A stretch of 35,832 nucleotides of DNA. Source: Candidatus Dojkabacteria bacterium (GTDB lineage Bacteria > Patescibacteriota > Dojkabacteria > J137). This document shows positions 25,831-34,285 of this stretch, one piece after another. Location of the stretch: the NCBI GenBank assembly GCA_030950485.1, contig JAUZRK010000026.1:1-35832 (forward strand), written 5' to 3'. The notes below the pieces were generated by a model. The model worked only from the letters and a program-made list of their open reading frames with translations, ran no database searches and was not told where the DNA came from. Every line of letters begins with the position of its first letter. Positions within the stretch are counted from its first letter, which is position 1. A program made the translations under genes and the position numbers.

Positions 25831-26394
25831 ATGGATGCAAATATAACAGATCCAAAATTAAGGAAAGTATTAGAGCAATTGGAACCATTTGGTTTCGAAT
25901 TTTTTTGCTTTAGTGAAAATGGTGCACCGCTTGTTAAAAGTCCAAATGAACAAATAGCAGAAATTAATGTTGCAATAGCATTTGTAAATGAGCAAGTAAC
26001 AAAAAAACAATCAGAATCTAATCAGTCTTCAGCTTCACCAGAAGACTTTCCAAGTATGCCTAATATGCGGCAGTCAAAGGCAGAATCTAGCATGGAATCA
26101 AATGCTGAATCAAAAGACTCTAGCTTTGAAAGACAATCTAATAAGCCTAAAAATATTCAACCTTCTCAAAAAAAGATAAATGTACCAAGGAGAGCTCCTA
26201 TAGTGAAAATTAAAAAAGAGAAAATTAAACCTTATGGAGACGGATTTGATCCAGTTTCATTTGACCCTTCTGATTTAAGAAAAGCTATGACATTTATAGA
26301 TAAGAATAGTAAGAAAAAGAATACCTCTTCATCAAAATGGCTTGCAATTCTTTTTAAAAAGTTTCTTGATGAAATGAGTTCAGACATTAAATAA
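25831..26394 (+). CDS. Hypothetical protein between smpB and the T4SS-like ATPase
   Basis: 187 residues, start directly after the smpB stop. A small folded N-terminus (about 1-60, DPKLRKVLEQLEPFGFEF) is followed by a Ser/Gln/Asn-rich, low-complexity middle (60-125), a basic Pro-rich stretch, and a short folded C-terminus (DGFDPVSFDPSDLRKAMTF). No membrane segment. Family not recognised. Its position suggests a soluble partner of the downstream ATPase. Confidence 0.7.
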   Translation: MDANITDPKLRKVLEQLEPFGFEFFCFSENGAPLVKSPNEQIAEINVAIAFVNEQVTKKQSESNQSSASPEDFPSMPNMRQSKAESSMESNAESKDSSFERQSNKPKNIQPSQKKINVPRRAPIVKIKKEKIKPYGDGFDPVSFDPSDLRKAMTFIDKNSKKKNTSSSKWLAILFKKFLDEMSSDIK

Positions 26395-26395
26395 G

Positions 26396-26404
26396 TGTTA
26401 AAAT
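26396..26404 (+). promoter_or_regulatory. Extended -10 promoter (TGTTAAAAT)
   Basis: TGTTAAAAT overlaps the end of the preceding gene's tail and lies 25 bases before the ATG at 26430. The same 9-mer occurs at 28897 and 33666. Confidence 0.55.
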
Positions 26405-26429
26405 ATCCTTAGAAGTTAATTTTAAATCA

Positions 26430-28871
26430 ATGACAGGTTCGGGCTCAATTGGCAGTACGTTTACAGCAATTCTTATCACTATAGGTATAGCGATAGCGCT
26501 TATTGCCGTCCTTATACTATCACTAAAAAAAATTCTTGATAATTATTACGAAAGAAGTTTAATTAGCAATTCTAAGAACTTTACATTTTTTGAAGTAAGG
26601 CTACCTAATAATAACGAAGTAGAAATAAAAGCTGCTGAACAGATGTTCGCTGGACTTTTAGGAATAGGAAAGAAACTTAAAGGCTTAGAAAAATTCAAGA
26701 AACAAAGAATGTTTGTAAGTTTTGAAGTTGTCGCAATGAAAGAGACGATTAGATTCTATGTAGTTTGTCCAGATAAAATTGCATCTGTTGTAGATAGACA
26801 GATTAACGGTACATACCCAACAGCAGAAATTAATAAGAAAAAGGAATTTAACCTATTTCCAGAGGATGGAGAAGTTGCATATGCTGCTTTAAAGTTAGAT
26901 AAAGAAAATAGACTTCCTATACAGACATTTGAAGAGCTTCCAGTAGACACTATGGCTACTATAACTGATGGATTTAGTAAATTTGCTCATTATGAGGGAG
27001 GTCTATTTCAAGTGATAATATCGCCTTCTGGTGCAGATTGGCGAAATGCATCAAAAGAATATGTTTCTAAAGTACGAGATAGCAGATCTGATAAAGATAA
27101 GACTGAGATAAAGGAAAATGACGACACACTTAATTTAATTGAAAAGAAATCTGGTAAATCAGGATTTTATACAGATATACGATTAGTAGTTGTTTCTCAA
27201 ACTTCAATTGAAGCTGAGGCACATTTAACAAACCTACTAAGTTCATTCGATCAATATACAAAAGAAGGGGGTAATAGATTTACTAAAGATTCTGGTAAAA
27301 GTGTTAAGAAAATTGTTACTGATGTAATTCATAGAATTCCAAGAGAAACTGCAATAATGAATGTAGAAGAGCTTGCAACGCTATATCACTTTCCTAATAA
27401 AAATGTACAAACACCATATATACAGTGGTTACTATCTAAGAAAGCTCCAGCACCTGATTATGTAACTAGTAAATTTGATGATGATTTACTTTATATTGGA
27501 AAAAATAAATTTAGAGGAGGATCGAAGGAAGTTTTCTTAAAACCAGAAGACAGACTGAGACATCTTTATGTAATTGGTCAGACGGGAGCAGGTAAATCAG
27601 GTTTTATGGGTGGTTGTATGATTAGAGATATAAAAATGGGCCATGGTTGTGCTTTTATAGATCCCCACGGTAGTGATGCAGAAAAGATACTACAGCAAAT
27701 ACCACCTGAAAGAGTAGAGGATGTTGTATTTTTTGATCCTTCAGATATTGAAAGACCAATGGGACTTAATATGCTTGAATTTGAGACTGATGCTCAGAGG
27801 ACACTTGTAATAAATGAGATGTTAAATATATTCGATACTCTTTATGATTTAAAGAGAACAGGAGGTCCTATGTTTGAGCAATATTTTAGATACGGAATTA
27901 TGCTTTTAACTGAAGATGTTGAGTCAGGAGCAACACTTATGGAAGTTCCAAAAATATTTGTAGATGATGATTATAGAAATTATAAATTATCAAAGACAAA
28001 TAACCAGGAGATTATTGACTTCTGGACTAAACAGGCTGAAAAAGCTGGAGGAGAGGCCTCGTTAAAGAATATAGCTCCTTATGTAGTTTCTAAGTTAGCT
28101 AGTTTCTTATCAAATGCTTATGTTAGACCGATTGTAGCCCAGCAAAAATCTTCAATAGATTTTAGGGATATTATGGATTCAGGTAAAATTCTGATTGCTA
28201 AATTATCAAAAGGTAAAATTGGAGACTTTAATATGAGTTTATTAGGTATGACTCTAATTGGTAAACTTTTAGTTGCAGCACTTGGAAGAGAAGATGTTCC
28301 TGAAGATCAAAGATTACCATTCTATCTTTACATAGACGAGTTTCAGAACTTTTTAACTGATGGAATTAATATCATACTTTCAGAGGCCAGGAAGTATAAG
28401 TTAGCACTTACTCTTGGACACCAGTTTGTAGGACAGCTTACACGAACAGGAAATGATACAAAAATTAGAGATGCTATATTTGGTAATGTTGGTAATAAGA
28501 TGATCTTTAGAGTTGGTGCTGATGATGCAGAGTTCTTGAAAAAGCAATTTGATGGTCACTTTGAAGAAGATGATCTAAAGCAGGTAGAAAATTTTACATA
28601 CTTCTCTAAGATTTTAGTTGATGGAAAACCAGCAACTCCATTTACTTTAAGATCATACTATGGAGAATCTATATACGATATGGTTGGAGACTCTAGCCCT
28701 GAATTAGCAGATATAATAAGACAAATATCTAGGCTTAAATACGGAAAAGATAGAGATTTAGTTGAGGCCGAAATAAAGCAAAGAGGTGCATTAATTAAGA
28801 AAAAAGAAGCAGAGAAAAAATCACCGCTGGGAGGAGGCATAGATTTTGGAAACTTCTCTCCAAAGTTTTAA
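26430..28871 (+). CDS. VirD4/TraG-like type IV secretion ATPase (DNA-transfer family)
   Basis: 813 residues. One N-terminal TM (about 12-33), a helical/beta region to about 350, then the P-loop ATPase: Walker A GQTGAGKS (about 383-390), AFIDPHGSDAEKIL, Walker B YLYIDEFQNF (about 635) and the LTLGHQFVGQL block that follows in T4SS coupling proteins and HerA/VirB4-type motors. CPR homologues are usually annotated as type IV secretory DNA-binding proteins. It is membrane-bound and would power DNA or protein transfer or pilus assembly. It closes the locus. Whether it acts as a VirB4 or VirD4 cannot be decided from this; no second such ATPase is in the window. Confidence 0.88.
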   Translation: MTGSGSIGSTFTAILITIGIAIALIAVLILSLKKILDNYYERSLISNSKNFTFFEVRLPNNNEVEIKAAEQMFAGLLGIGKKLKGLEKFKKQRMFVSFEVVAMKETIRFYVVCPDKIASVVDRQINGTYPTAEINKKKEFNLFPEDGEVAYAALKLDKENRLPIQTFEELPVDTMATITDGFSKFAHYEGGLFQVIISPSGADWRNASKEYVSKVRDSRSDKDKTEIKENDDTLNLIEKKSGKSGFYTDIRLVVVSQTSIEAEAHLTNLLSSFDQYTKEGGNRFTKDSGKSVKKIVTDVIHRIPRETAIMNVEELATLYHFPNKNVQTPYIQWLLSKKAPAPDYVTSKFDDDLLYIGKNKFRGGSKEVFLKPEDRLRHLYVIGQTGAGKSGFMGGCMIRDIKMGHGCAFIDPHGSDAEKILQQIPPERVEDVVFFDPSDIERPMGLNMLEFETDAQRTLVINEMLNIFDTLYDLKRTGGPMFEQYFRYGIMLLTEDVESGATLMEVPKIFVDDDYRNYKLSKTNNQEIIDFWTKQAEKAGGEASLKNIAPYVVSKLASFLSNAYVRPIVAQQKSSIDFRDIMDSGKILIAKLSKGKIGDFNMSLLGMTLIGKLLVAALGREDVPEDQRLPFYLYIDEFQNFLTDGINIILSEARKYKLALTLGHQFVGQLTRTGNDTKIRDAIFGNVGNKMIFRVGADDAEFLKKQFDGHFEEDDLKQVENFTYFSKILVDGKPATPFTLRSYYGESIYDMVGDSSPELADIIRQISRLKYGKDRDLVEAEIKQRGALIKKKEAEKKSPLGGGIDFGNFSPKF

Positions 28872-28896
28872 TTTGGGTTGAGTTTAATTTTCTCCG

Positions 28897-28905
28897 TGTT
28901 AAAAT
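28897..28905 (+). promoter_or_regulatory. Extended -10 promoter (TGTTAAAAT)
   Basis: TGTTAAAAT, the same 9-mer as at 26396 and 33666, about 100 bases before tRNA-Ile. It may drive the tRNA. The interval to 29003 holds several CTTAGTA/TACTAAG words but no gene. Confidence 0.45.
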
Positions 28906-29003
28906 ATCTAACAGCTTTAAATCTTAGTAAATAGATAATTCTTAATTTTAATACTAAGGATTAAAGATAAAAAGCTTAGTACATTAATATTGTAAGATAG
29001 TGT

Positions 29004-29077
29004 AGGCCTGTAGCTCAGGTGGTTAGAGCGCGGTTCTTATAAAGCCGAGGTCGGTGGTTCGAGTCCACTCAGGCCTA
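29004..29077 (+). tRNA. tRNA-Ile (anticodon UAU)
   Basis: 74 bases with a perfect 7-bp acceptor (AGGCCTG with CAGGCCT), a GCTC/GAGC D stem, anticodon stem CGGTT/AGCCG with loop CTTATAA (anticodon TAT), and a GGTGG/CCACT T arm with TTCGAGT loop. CCA is not encoded. It reads AUA without lysidine modification. Most bacteria instead use a CAU tRNA modified by TilS. Confidence 0.93.
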
Positions 29078-29112
29078 TTCTGTCTTAGAGTATTTCTTCT
29101 TAAACAAAGAAA

Positions 29113-29955
29113 CTATATTTCAACTGGGTGTTTTAAAGTAGATCGTTTATATTTACCAGCAAGTAAATCTAAATACCTTTTAGTAGTAAGCAAGTTCTTA
29201 TGTCCTACGAGTTCAGAAACCAATTCAATACTTAAACCTGCTTCTAGCTGACTAATTATAAAAGTATTTCTTAAATCATTAACAGAATAGTGTTCCAGAT
29301 CTACCTTTTTAAAGATATTATCAATTAACAATCTTATATTCCTAACATGTATCTGCTTACCGTTTGAGGTATAAAATAAAGGCTTTGTCTTATCTTTTTC
29401 TCTATGGTAATGCTTTATGTATTCTTTTAAGATTAACTTTGCTTTTGAGTTAATTTTTATAGTTCGATCATGGAGATCTATAGTAGGTTTTGCAAGAAGG
29501 CTGATATCTTCTAGCTTTAATTTTGCAAGTTCTCCAATCTTAATCCCGGTTTGTAAAAGTAACTCAATAATTGTATAGCTAATCATATCCTCGCCTGCAG
29601 TCTCTCTAAGTACTAGGTAATCCGATCTATCTAAGATCTTTGGCTTTCTTAAATTTACAGTTGTTGAGCCAAAATCAATTTCTGGAATTTCACTAATATA
29701 ATCATTTTCCTTTAAATATGTTAGAAAACTTTTGATACTATTTAACTTTCTTGCAATTGTCTGTCTTGCTGAATCATTTACCTTTAACTCTTTCTTAAAT
29801 TTCTCTATTTTTTCTTGATCAAGCTCATCAACTTTTAACGCACTATTAAATGAGTTTTTAATGTCTCTTGTATATGCCTTTATAGTATTTGGCGATTTGC
29901 CTTCCTTAATTAAGTGCTTTTCATACTTTTTTAATGCTTTTTCTAGAGGTATCAT
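29113..29955 (-). CDS. Tyrosine recombinase (XerC/XerD-like) with altered active site
   Basis: 280 residues: an N-terminal SAM-like core-binding domain (1-85; HLIKEGKSPNTIKAYTRDI) and a C-terminal catalytic domain. The usual TGLRxSEL reads TGIKIGEL (Arg to Lys), and the H-x-L-R-H box reads VNDLRNTF (first His to Asn), while Arg of LR, the His of LVGHKN and the nucleophile Tyr of KRYLDL are present. Xer proteins resolve chromosome dimers; phage-type relatives integrate elements. The gene ends 36 bases from the 3' end of tRNA-Ile, on the opposite strand. It may be the chromosomal Xer of this lineage or a decayed integrase. Confidence 0.9.
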   Translation of the reverse strand: MIPLEKALKKYEKHLIKEGKSPNTIKAYTRDIKNSFNSALKVDELDQEKIEKFKKELKVNDSARQTIARKLNSIKSFLTYLKENDYISEIPEIDFGSTTVNLRKPKILDRSDYLVLRETAGEDMISYTIIELLLQTGIKIGELAKLKLEDISLLAKPTIDLHDRTIKINSKAKLILKEYIKHYHREKDKTKPLFYTSNGKQIHVRNIRLLIDNIFKKVDLEHYSVNDLRNTFIISQLEAGLSIELVSELVGHKNLLTTKRYLDLLAGKYKRSTLKHPVEI

Positions 29956-29968
29956 TGAATTATTCTTT

Positions 29969-29996
29969 TTGAGATTTTGTTAAATTCATTATAATG
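29969..29996. promoter_or_regulatory. Shared palindromic -10 of a divergent gene pair
   Basis: CATTATAATG (29987-29996) is its own reverse complement, so it gives TATAAT on both strands. On the plus strand a TTGAGA (29969-29974) lies 15 bases upstream, and the FtsB-like gene starts at 30021. On the minus strand the recombinase starts at 29955. Confidence 0.5.
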
Positions 29997-30020
29997 TAAA
30001 TCAGAGAGAATTATTGAAAT

Positions 30021-30431
30021 ATGTTTAAGATTTTTAAAGCGCCTATTGCTAACTTTAGGTCAAATATTAAAAATATTAAGTTAGATGGAGCTGAGCTAAC
30101 GCTTATGCTTCTTTTTGTAGCGACCATTCTGACAGCTAATATTATCAGGGTTGTTAATGATGCAGAAAAGAATTATGGAATTTATCTTTATGAGGTTAAT
30201 AAGCTTGAAGAGCTTGCAAGTGATATAGAGGATTTAGAGAGAGAATATGAGTTCTCAGCCTCCGAAGAGGCTAAGATTCTGCAGGCAAGAGAAATCTTAA
30301 ACTCAACTGCAGAAAATGGAGAACTTATTAAAGTAGCTAATGATCCAGGATTCTATGAAGTAAATATTGAACACTTAGATATCAGTACAAAGAAGAATTA
30401 TACAGATTGGTGGTTAAAGCTTGGTATATAA
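30021..30431 (+). CDS. FtsB/DivIC-like septum formation protein
   Basis: 136 residues: a basic cytoplasmic N-terminus, one TM (about 26-46), then a coiled coil (about 55-85, YEVNKLEELASDIEDLERE), a helix with an EAREKLG-like segment (QAREILNSTAENGELIKV) and a C-terminus ending YTDWWLKLGI, close to the W-WW ending I associate with CPR FtsB/DivIC proteins. These single-pass proteins belong to the divisome and support FtsQ and FtsL. It is followed by the initiator tRNA and ftsH. The family assignment is by layout. Confidence 0.72.
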   Translation: MFKIFKAPIANFRSNIKNIKLDGAELTLMLLFVATILTANIIRVVNDAEKNYGIYLYEVNKLEELASDIEDLEREYEFSASEEAKILQAREILNSTAENGELIKVANDPGFYEVNIEHLDISTKKNYTDWWLKLGI

Positions 30432-30448
30432 TTAATTTGTGGTATAAT
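30421..30448 (+). promoter_or_regulatory. Promoter of the initiator tRNA
   Basis: TTGGTA (30421-30426), 16 bases, TATAAT (30443-30448), the latter also in extended form TGGTATAAT. The -35 box overlaps the stop region of the FtsB-like gene. The tRNA begins 9 bases after the -10. Confidence 0.7.
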
Positions 30449-30456
30449 AAATCCGA

Positions 30457-30531
<75 letters not shown>

Positions 30532-30542
30532 AAATGAAAATT

Positions 30543-30574
30543 AAAGAGGCTCTACACGTTGGTAGAGCCTCTTT
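30543..30574 (+). terminator. Hairpin after the initiator tRNA
   Basis: A 13-bp perfect stem, AAAGAGGCTCTAC (30543-30555) with GTAGAGCCTCTTT (30562-30574), with a 6-base loop. The T-run is short (TTT then AG), so it may terminate weakly. Confidence 0.7.
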
Positions 30575-30621
30575 AGTAAAAGTTATTAATAAAAAATCTT
30601 TTCTGATATAGCTTTTGCGTG

Positions 30622-30627
30622 TATAAT
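30622..30627 (+). promoter_or_regulatory. -10 box TATAAT of the second CAU tRNA
   Basis: Perfect TATAAT 9 bases before the tRNA, as with the initiator tRNA. Confidence 0.6.
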
Positions 30628-30636
30628 ATCATGCAA

Positions 30637-30710
30637 GCCGGGGTAGCTCAGTTGGTTAGAGCGCAGGATTCATAAACCTGAGGTCGGCAGTTCGATTCTG
30701 CCTCCTGGTA
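30637..30710 (+). tRNA. tRNA with anticodon CAU, probably elongator Met
   Basis: 74 bases without CCA. Acceptor GCCGGGG with TCCTGGT (three G-U pairs), D stem GCTC/GAGC, anticodon loop TTCATAA with A31-A39 mismatch, T arm GGCAG/CTGCC with loop TTCGATT. CAU can be Met or lysidine-Ile; since tRNA-Ile(UAU) is nearby, elongator Met is favoured. About 27 bases separate it from ftsH, so the two may share a transcript. Confidence 0.88.
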
Positions 30711-30737
30711 TTTATATTTATCTTACTAAATTTTCAT

Positions 30738-33155
30738 ATGGGGACAGATAAAACAACAAGTAAGAAATCGAGCGATGTTGTCAAAAGTAAACAAAAACTT
30801 GAAGAAAAGAAAGAATTAGAAAAATTCTCTAAAGAGTTAGCTAAAAGAATTTCAACAGCTACAAAGCAAAATAAGCGTAAAAAAGGTATTTTAGGTAAAA
30901 CAAATCCATTTGTTTTATTAATATCATTTTTTGTAATAGTCTTCTTCGGATATAGTTATTTCACTAATAGTTTCAATGCAACAGAGGTGAAGAATATTGA
31001 TGTAGGAGAGTTATTAGACGGAATTGACCCTGAAAATAATAGATTTTCAAAGATTGTAATAAAAGACGACGGAAGCGTTTTAGCTGAAGAAAAATCTTAC
31101 TATATCGTAGATAGTTCATCTGATATTGATAATGTAGATAATATAGATGAAATTAACTATCTTTCGGATTCTGAAGAGGTTACTCTAAACGAATTACTGG
31201 ATTTAAGAGAAGAAAGAAGTCTAGTAGATGAGATTAGAGCATTCTTTGGTAAAAAGAGTGATGGTCTATCAAAATTAATTGTAGCAGATGATTTTATTAT
31301 AGGAATTGTTTCAGGAGAAGATGAAAGTTCTTATATTGCATTCAATGTTGGTTCTGGTGATTTAGATTCATACTTATCAGATAATGATATAGACCTAACC
31401 GTGAGTAATGTAACAGTGATAGATCTTTCAGTTTACGCTGGAACTCTTTCTAATGATTCATTAATTTCTAGAATTGAAACAGGACAAATCTCTTCAGTTA
31501 TAGATATTGATGGCGTTGCTATCGCAGAGGTAAATGAAGAATATATAGGTAGATACGTTATTGATTGGTCGCCTGTTATCCCTACTTTTACTAATCTTAT
31601 AAATGATAATGGACTAGATTTAAGAAGTCCAAATATTGAAATTATTACAGAAAGAGTACCAACTTCACTAAATTTTAGTGATTTACTAACAATTATTACA
31701 ATTATAATATTCATAGTTCTAGCATTTATGATCTTCAGAGGAGCACAAGCTTCTGGAATGGGAGTTATGCAGTTTGGTAAGAGTAAAGCTAGAATGTTCT
31801 TTGGTCAAAAAACTGATACTTCGTTTAAAGACGTTGCAGGAATTGATGAAGCTAGAGAAGAGTTAAATGAAATAGTAGATTTCTTGAAAAATCCTGGAAA
31901 ATATAGAAAACTTGGAGCAAGAATTCCAAAAGGAATACTTATGTTTGGTCCTCCCGGAACTGGTAAAACTCTTTTAGCAAGAGCTATTGCTGGTGAAGCT
32001 GGCGTTCCATTCTTTCATACTTCAGGTTCGGAATTTGAAGAGATGTTAGTTGGAGCTGGAGCTTCAAGAGTTAGAGATCTTTTTGATAAAGCTAAAAAAG
32101 CATCACCTGCTTTAATATTTATAGATGAGATTGATGCAGTTGCAAGAAAGAGAGGAACTAGAGTTCAATCTGGAAGTACTGAACAAACATTAAACCAAAT
32201 TTTAGTTGAAATGGATGGTTTTGAAAAGAATGTTAATGTAATTGTAATTGCTGCAACAAATAGACCTGATGTATTAGATAGAGCAATCTTGAGACCAGGT
32301 AGATTTGATAGACAAGTTAGAATCGAACTTCCTGACAAGGACGGAAGATTTAAAATTTTAAAATTACATGGAAAGAATAAGCCATTTGCAAAAGATGTTA
32401 ATCTTGAAAGAATAGCAAAGAGAACTGTAGGCTTTACTGGAGCTGATTTAGAAAATATATTAAATGAGGCTGCAATTATTTCTGCTAAAGCAGGTCAAAA
32501 AGAAATATTTGATGCTGACATTGATGAAGCAGTTTCTAAAGTAGTTATCGGTCCTGCAAAAAGATCTAGAAAGAGAACTGAGAATGAATTGAAATTAGTT
32601 GCATACCACGAAGCTGGACATGCACTAGTGTCTCACTTTACTCCAAATTCTACTCCTGTAGATAAAATTTCTATAGTTTCAAGAGGAGGCACAGGAGGAG
32701 TAACTATGTTCTTACCTGAAAAGGATGAGAGTATAATATCTAAAGGTAAATTACTTGCTGATATTGTAGTATCGTTAGGAGGAAGAGCAGCTGAAGAGAT
32801 AGTTCTAGAAGACATTTCAACTGGTGCATCAAATGATATTGAACAAGCAACTAGCACTGCTAGAAGAATGATTCAAAAATTTGGAATGAATGATAAATTA
32901 GGATTAGTTCAATATGGACAATCTATGGATAATCAATATCTTGGATACCATTATGGTGATTCTAAAGATTTCTCTGAATCAACAGCAGAATTGATTGATA
33001 AAGAAATTAGAGAAACTATTGGTAAAGCTTACGAGCAAGCTAAGAAAATCATTACTGATCATAAAGCAAAGCTTGATGAAATAGCTAAGATTTTATTAGA
33101 GAAAGAGGTAATGGATAAGGAAGAATTTGAAAAACTATTTGATGAAAAGAAATAA
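30738..33155 (+). CDS. ftsH: ATP-dependent zinc metalloprotease FtsH
   Basis: 805 residues, about 150 more than a typical FtsH because of a long N-terminal part: a basic start, TM1 (about 56-75), an acidic extracytoplasmic domain of some 240 residues, and TM2 (about 316-335). The AAA domain has GPPGTGKT (about 403-410), [11 protein letters not shown], and the SRH region [20 protein letters not shown]. The protease has HEAGH (about 624-628). FtsH degrades membrane and short-lived regulatory proteins. Pore motif reads F-E-E-M-L-V-G. The gene ends at a strong terminator. The enlarged extracytoplasmic domain is its only odd feature. Confidence 0.96.
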   Translation: MGTDKTTSKKSSDVVKSKQKLEEKKELEKFSKELAKRISTATKQNKRKKGILGKTNPFVLLISFFVIVFFGYSYFTNSFNATEVKNIDVGELLDGIDPENNRFSKIVIKDDGSVLAEEKSYYIVDSSSDIDNVDNIDEINYLSDSEEVTLNELLDLREERSLVDEIRAFFGKKSDGLSKLIVADDFIIGIVSGEDESSYIAFNVGSGDLDSYLSDNDIDLTVSNVTVIDLSVYAGTLSNDSLISRIETGQISSVIDIDGVAIAEVNEEYIGRYVIDWSPVIPTFTNLINDNGLDLRSPNIEIITERVPTSLNFSDLLTIITIIIFIVLAFMIFRGAQASGMGVMQFGKSKARMFFGQKTDTSFKDVAGIDEAREELNEIVDFLKNPGKYRKLGARIPKGILMFGPPGTGKTLLARAIAGEAGVPFFHTSGSEFEEMLVGAGASRVRDLFDKAKKASPALIFIDEIDAVARKRGTRVQSGSTEQTLNQILVEMDGFEKNVNVIVIAATNRPDVLDRAILRPGRFDRQVRIELPDKDGRFKILKLHGKNKPFAKDVNLERIAKRTVGFTGADLENILNEAAIISAKAGQKEIFDADIDEAVSKVVIGPAKRSRKRTENELKLVAYHEAGHALVSHFTPNSTPVDKISIVSRGGTGGVTMFLPEKDESIISKGKLLADIVVSLGGRAAEEIVLEDISTGASNDIEQATSTARRMIQKFGMNDKLGLVQYGQSMDNQYLGYHYGDSKDFSESTAELIDKEIRETIGKAYEQAKKIITDHKAKLDEIAKILLEKEVMDKEEFEKLFDEKK

Positions 33156-33202
33156 GTAAAAGGAATACGATTTAAGAAGTAAGAAATAAGATATAAGAAT
33201 TT

Positions 33203-33243
33203 AAAAAGTAGTGGAGGGTTTGAAACCCTCCACTACTTTTTTA
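33203..33243 (+). terminator. Rho-independent terminator of ftsH
   Basis: A long palindrome: arms 33203-33221 and 33223-33241 are exact reverse complements around a single G, ending in TTTTTT. Core is GTAGTGGAGGG/CCCTCCACTAC. A-run on one side and T-run on the other could make it bidirectional. Confidence 0.9.
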
Positions 33244-33246
33244 TTC

Positions 33247-33275
33247 TTTACATGTATCAATCGGAGAGTTATTAT
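33247..33275 (+). promoter_or_regulatory. Promoter before a small hypothetical gene
   Basis: TTTACA (33247-33252), 17 bases, TATTAT (33270-33275). About 50 bases before the ATG at 33325. Confidence 0.6.
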
Positions 33276-33324
33276 ATTAATAATAAGTGTGCAGTGGCGC
33301 AATCTAATTTTTTAGTTTTTATTT

Positions 33325-33624
33325 ATGTCTCATGTAGTTTTAGGTTGGCGTCGGCAAAGAGGTTGTAGGGATCCATATTATGGTCATAATGAAAGAGCTA
33401 TCTCAAGAGGTAAAATATCATTACTTTCTTTAAAAAGAGGATACAAACTTCGTGATGATCAGATAGAAGAACTTGTAACTGCTGCTACACATTCTGATGA
33501 AATACGGAGTTCTCTTGGAATTAATTTTGATACTGAAATAACAACATCTTTAATAGTTGAGGTGACTAATAGATTTGCTTCAGCTGAAACTGAAAATGAG
33601 ATTAATGAAAATGGAGAACCATAG
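33325..33624 (+). CDS. Small hypothetical protein
   Basis: 99 residues, family not recognised. The first third is basic (GWRRQRGCRDPYYGHNERAISRG), the rest is acidic and helical. No signal peptide, membrane segment or zinc motif. It has a reasonable promoter and an ATG start without a ribosome binding site, and stands between the ftsH terminator and the promoter of the DUF523 gene, so it seems to be a single-gene unit. Confidence 0.6.
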   Translation: MSHVVLGWRRQRGCRDPYYGHNERAISRGKISLLSLKRGYKLRDDQIEELVTAATHSDEIRSSLGINFDTEITTSLIVEVTNRFASAETENEINENGEP

Positions 33625-33665
33625 GATTTAACAATCATTTTATTTTATCCTGAGAACTAGTCTTC

Positions 33666-33674
33666 TGTTAAAAT
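33666..33674 (+). promoter_or_regulatory. Extended -10 promoter (TGTTAAAAT)
   Basis: TGTTAAAAT, the same 9-mer as at 26396 and 28897. It lies 22 bases before the TTG at 33697, supporting this start. Confidence 0.55.
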
Positions 33675-33696
33675 AGCGTAATTAAAATTCATAGGT

Positions 33697-34239
33697 TTGA
33701 CAAAACAATCTAAACAAAATCCAATACTTTTTAATGATAAGGGGGATGGGACTTTTAATCCTTCAATACTCTTTAGCGCTTGTATAGTAGGTCAGCTTAC
33801 TAGATACGATGGCAATGGGCTAAGCATTCAATTATTTAAAGACCTATTAGATCAAGGTAAATCAGTAGCAATATGTGCTGAAGTAGCTTCTGGGCTTCCT
33901 ATACCAAGGCCACCATGTGAAGTTGAGCCAGGTAAGAGTGCAGCTGAGGTACTTGATGGTGATGCAAAAGTCATATCAATTGACGGTGTCGACTTTACTA
34001 AGGAATTTATAGATGGTGCAAATCAAGTTCTTCAAATGTGCTTAAAGTATAAAATTAAGACTGCAATTCTAAGAGCTAAGAGCCCATCTTGCGGTTATGG
34101 CTTAGTTTACGATGGGAAGTTTAAGGGAGATAAGATTAAAGGAAATGGAATAGTCTCAGAGCTTCTAGTACGGAATAAGATTAATGTTTACCCTCATGAT
34201 GACTTCCCTGAAGAACTTATTACGGATCTATTGGATTAA
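33697..34239 (+). CDS. DUF523 family protein
   Basis: 180 residues from a TTG start that follows an extended -10. The family pattern is visible: an early Cys (FSACIVGQLTRYDG), then CAEVASGLPIPRPPCEV, where most members have CPE..GLPTPR, and the block LRAKSPSCGYG. DUF523 (YbbK-type) proteins carry several conserved Cys and are of unknown function, with suspected metal or Fe-S binding. It is cytoplasmic and is separated from the next gene by a promoter, so it is transcribed on its own. Confidence 0.88.
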   Translation: MTKQSKQNPILFNDKGDGTFNPSILFSACIVGQLTRYDGNGLSIQLFKDLLDQGKSVAICAEVASGLPIPRPPCEVEPGKSAAEVLDGDAKVISIDGVDFTKEFIDGANQVLQMCLKYKIKTAILRAKSPSCGYGLVYDGKFKGDKIKGNGIVSELLVRNKINVYPHDDFPEELITDLLD

Positions 34240-34246
34240 AGCTACG

Positions 34247-34255
34247 TGATATAAT
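34247..34255 (+). promoter_or_regulatory. Extended -10 promoter (TGATATAAT)
   Basis: TGATATAAT, a near-perfect extended -10, 30 bases before the ATG at 34286. Confidence 0.6.
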
Positions 34256-34285
34256 TAAGTATCCTTAAATATTAATATTTCACTA

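Noticed and set aside
29004-29955. Integrated element bounded by tRNA-Ile and the recombinase
   Set aside because: I found no second copy of the tRNA 3' end by eye, and no other mobile genes lie between; the pair alone is not enough.
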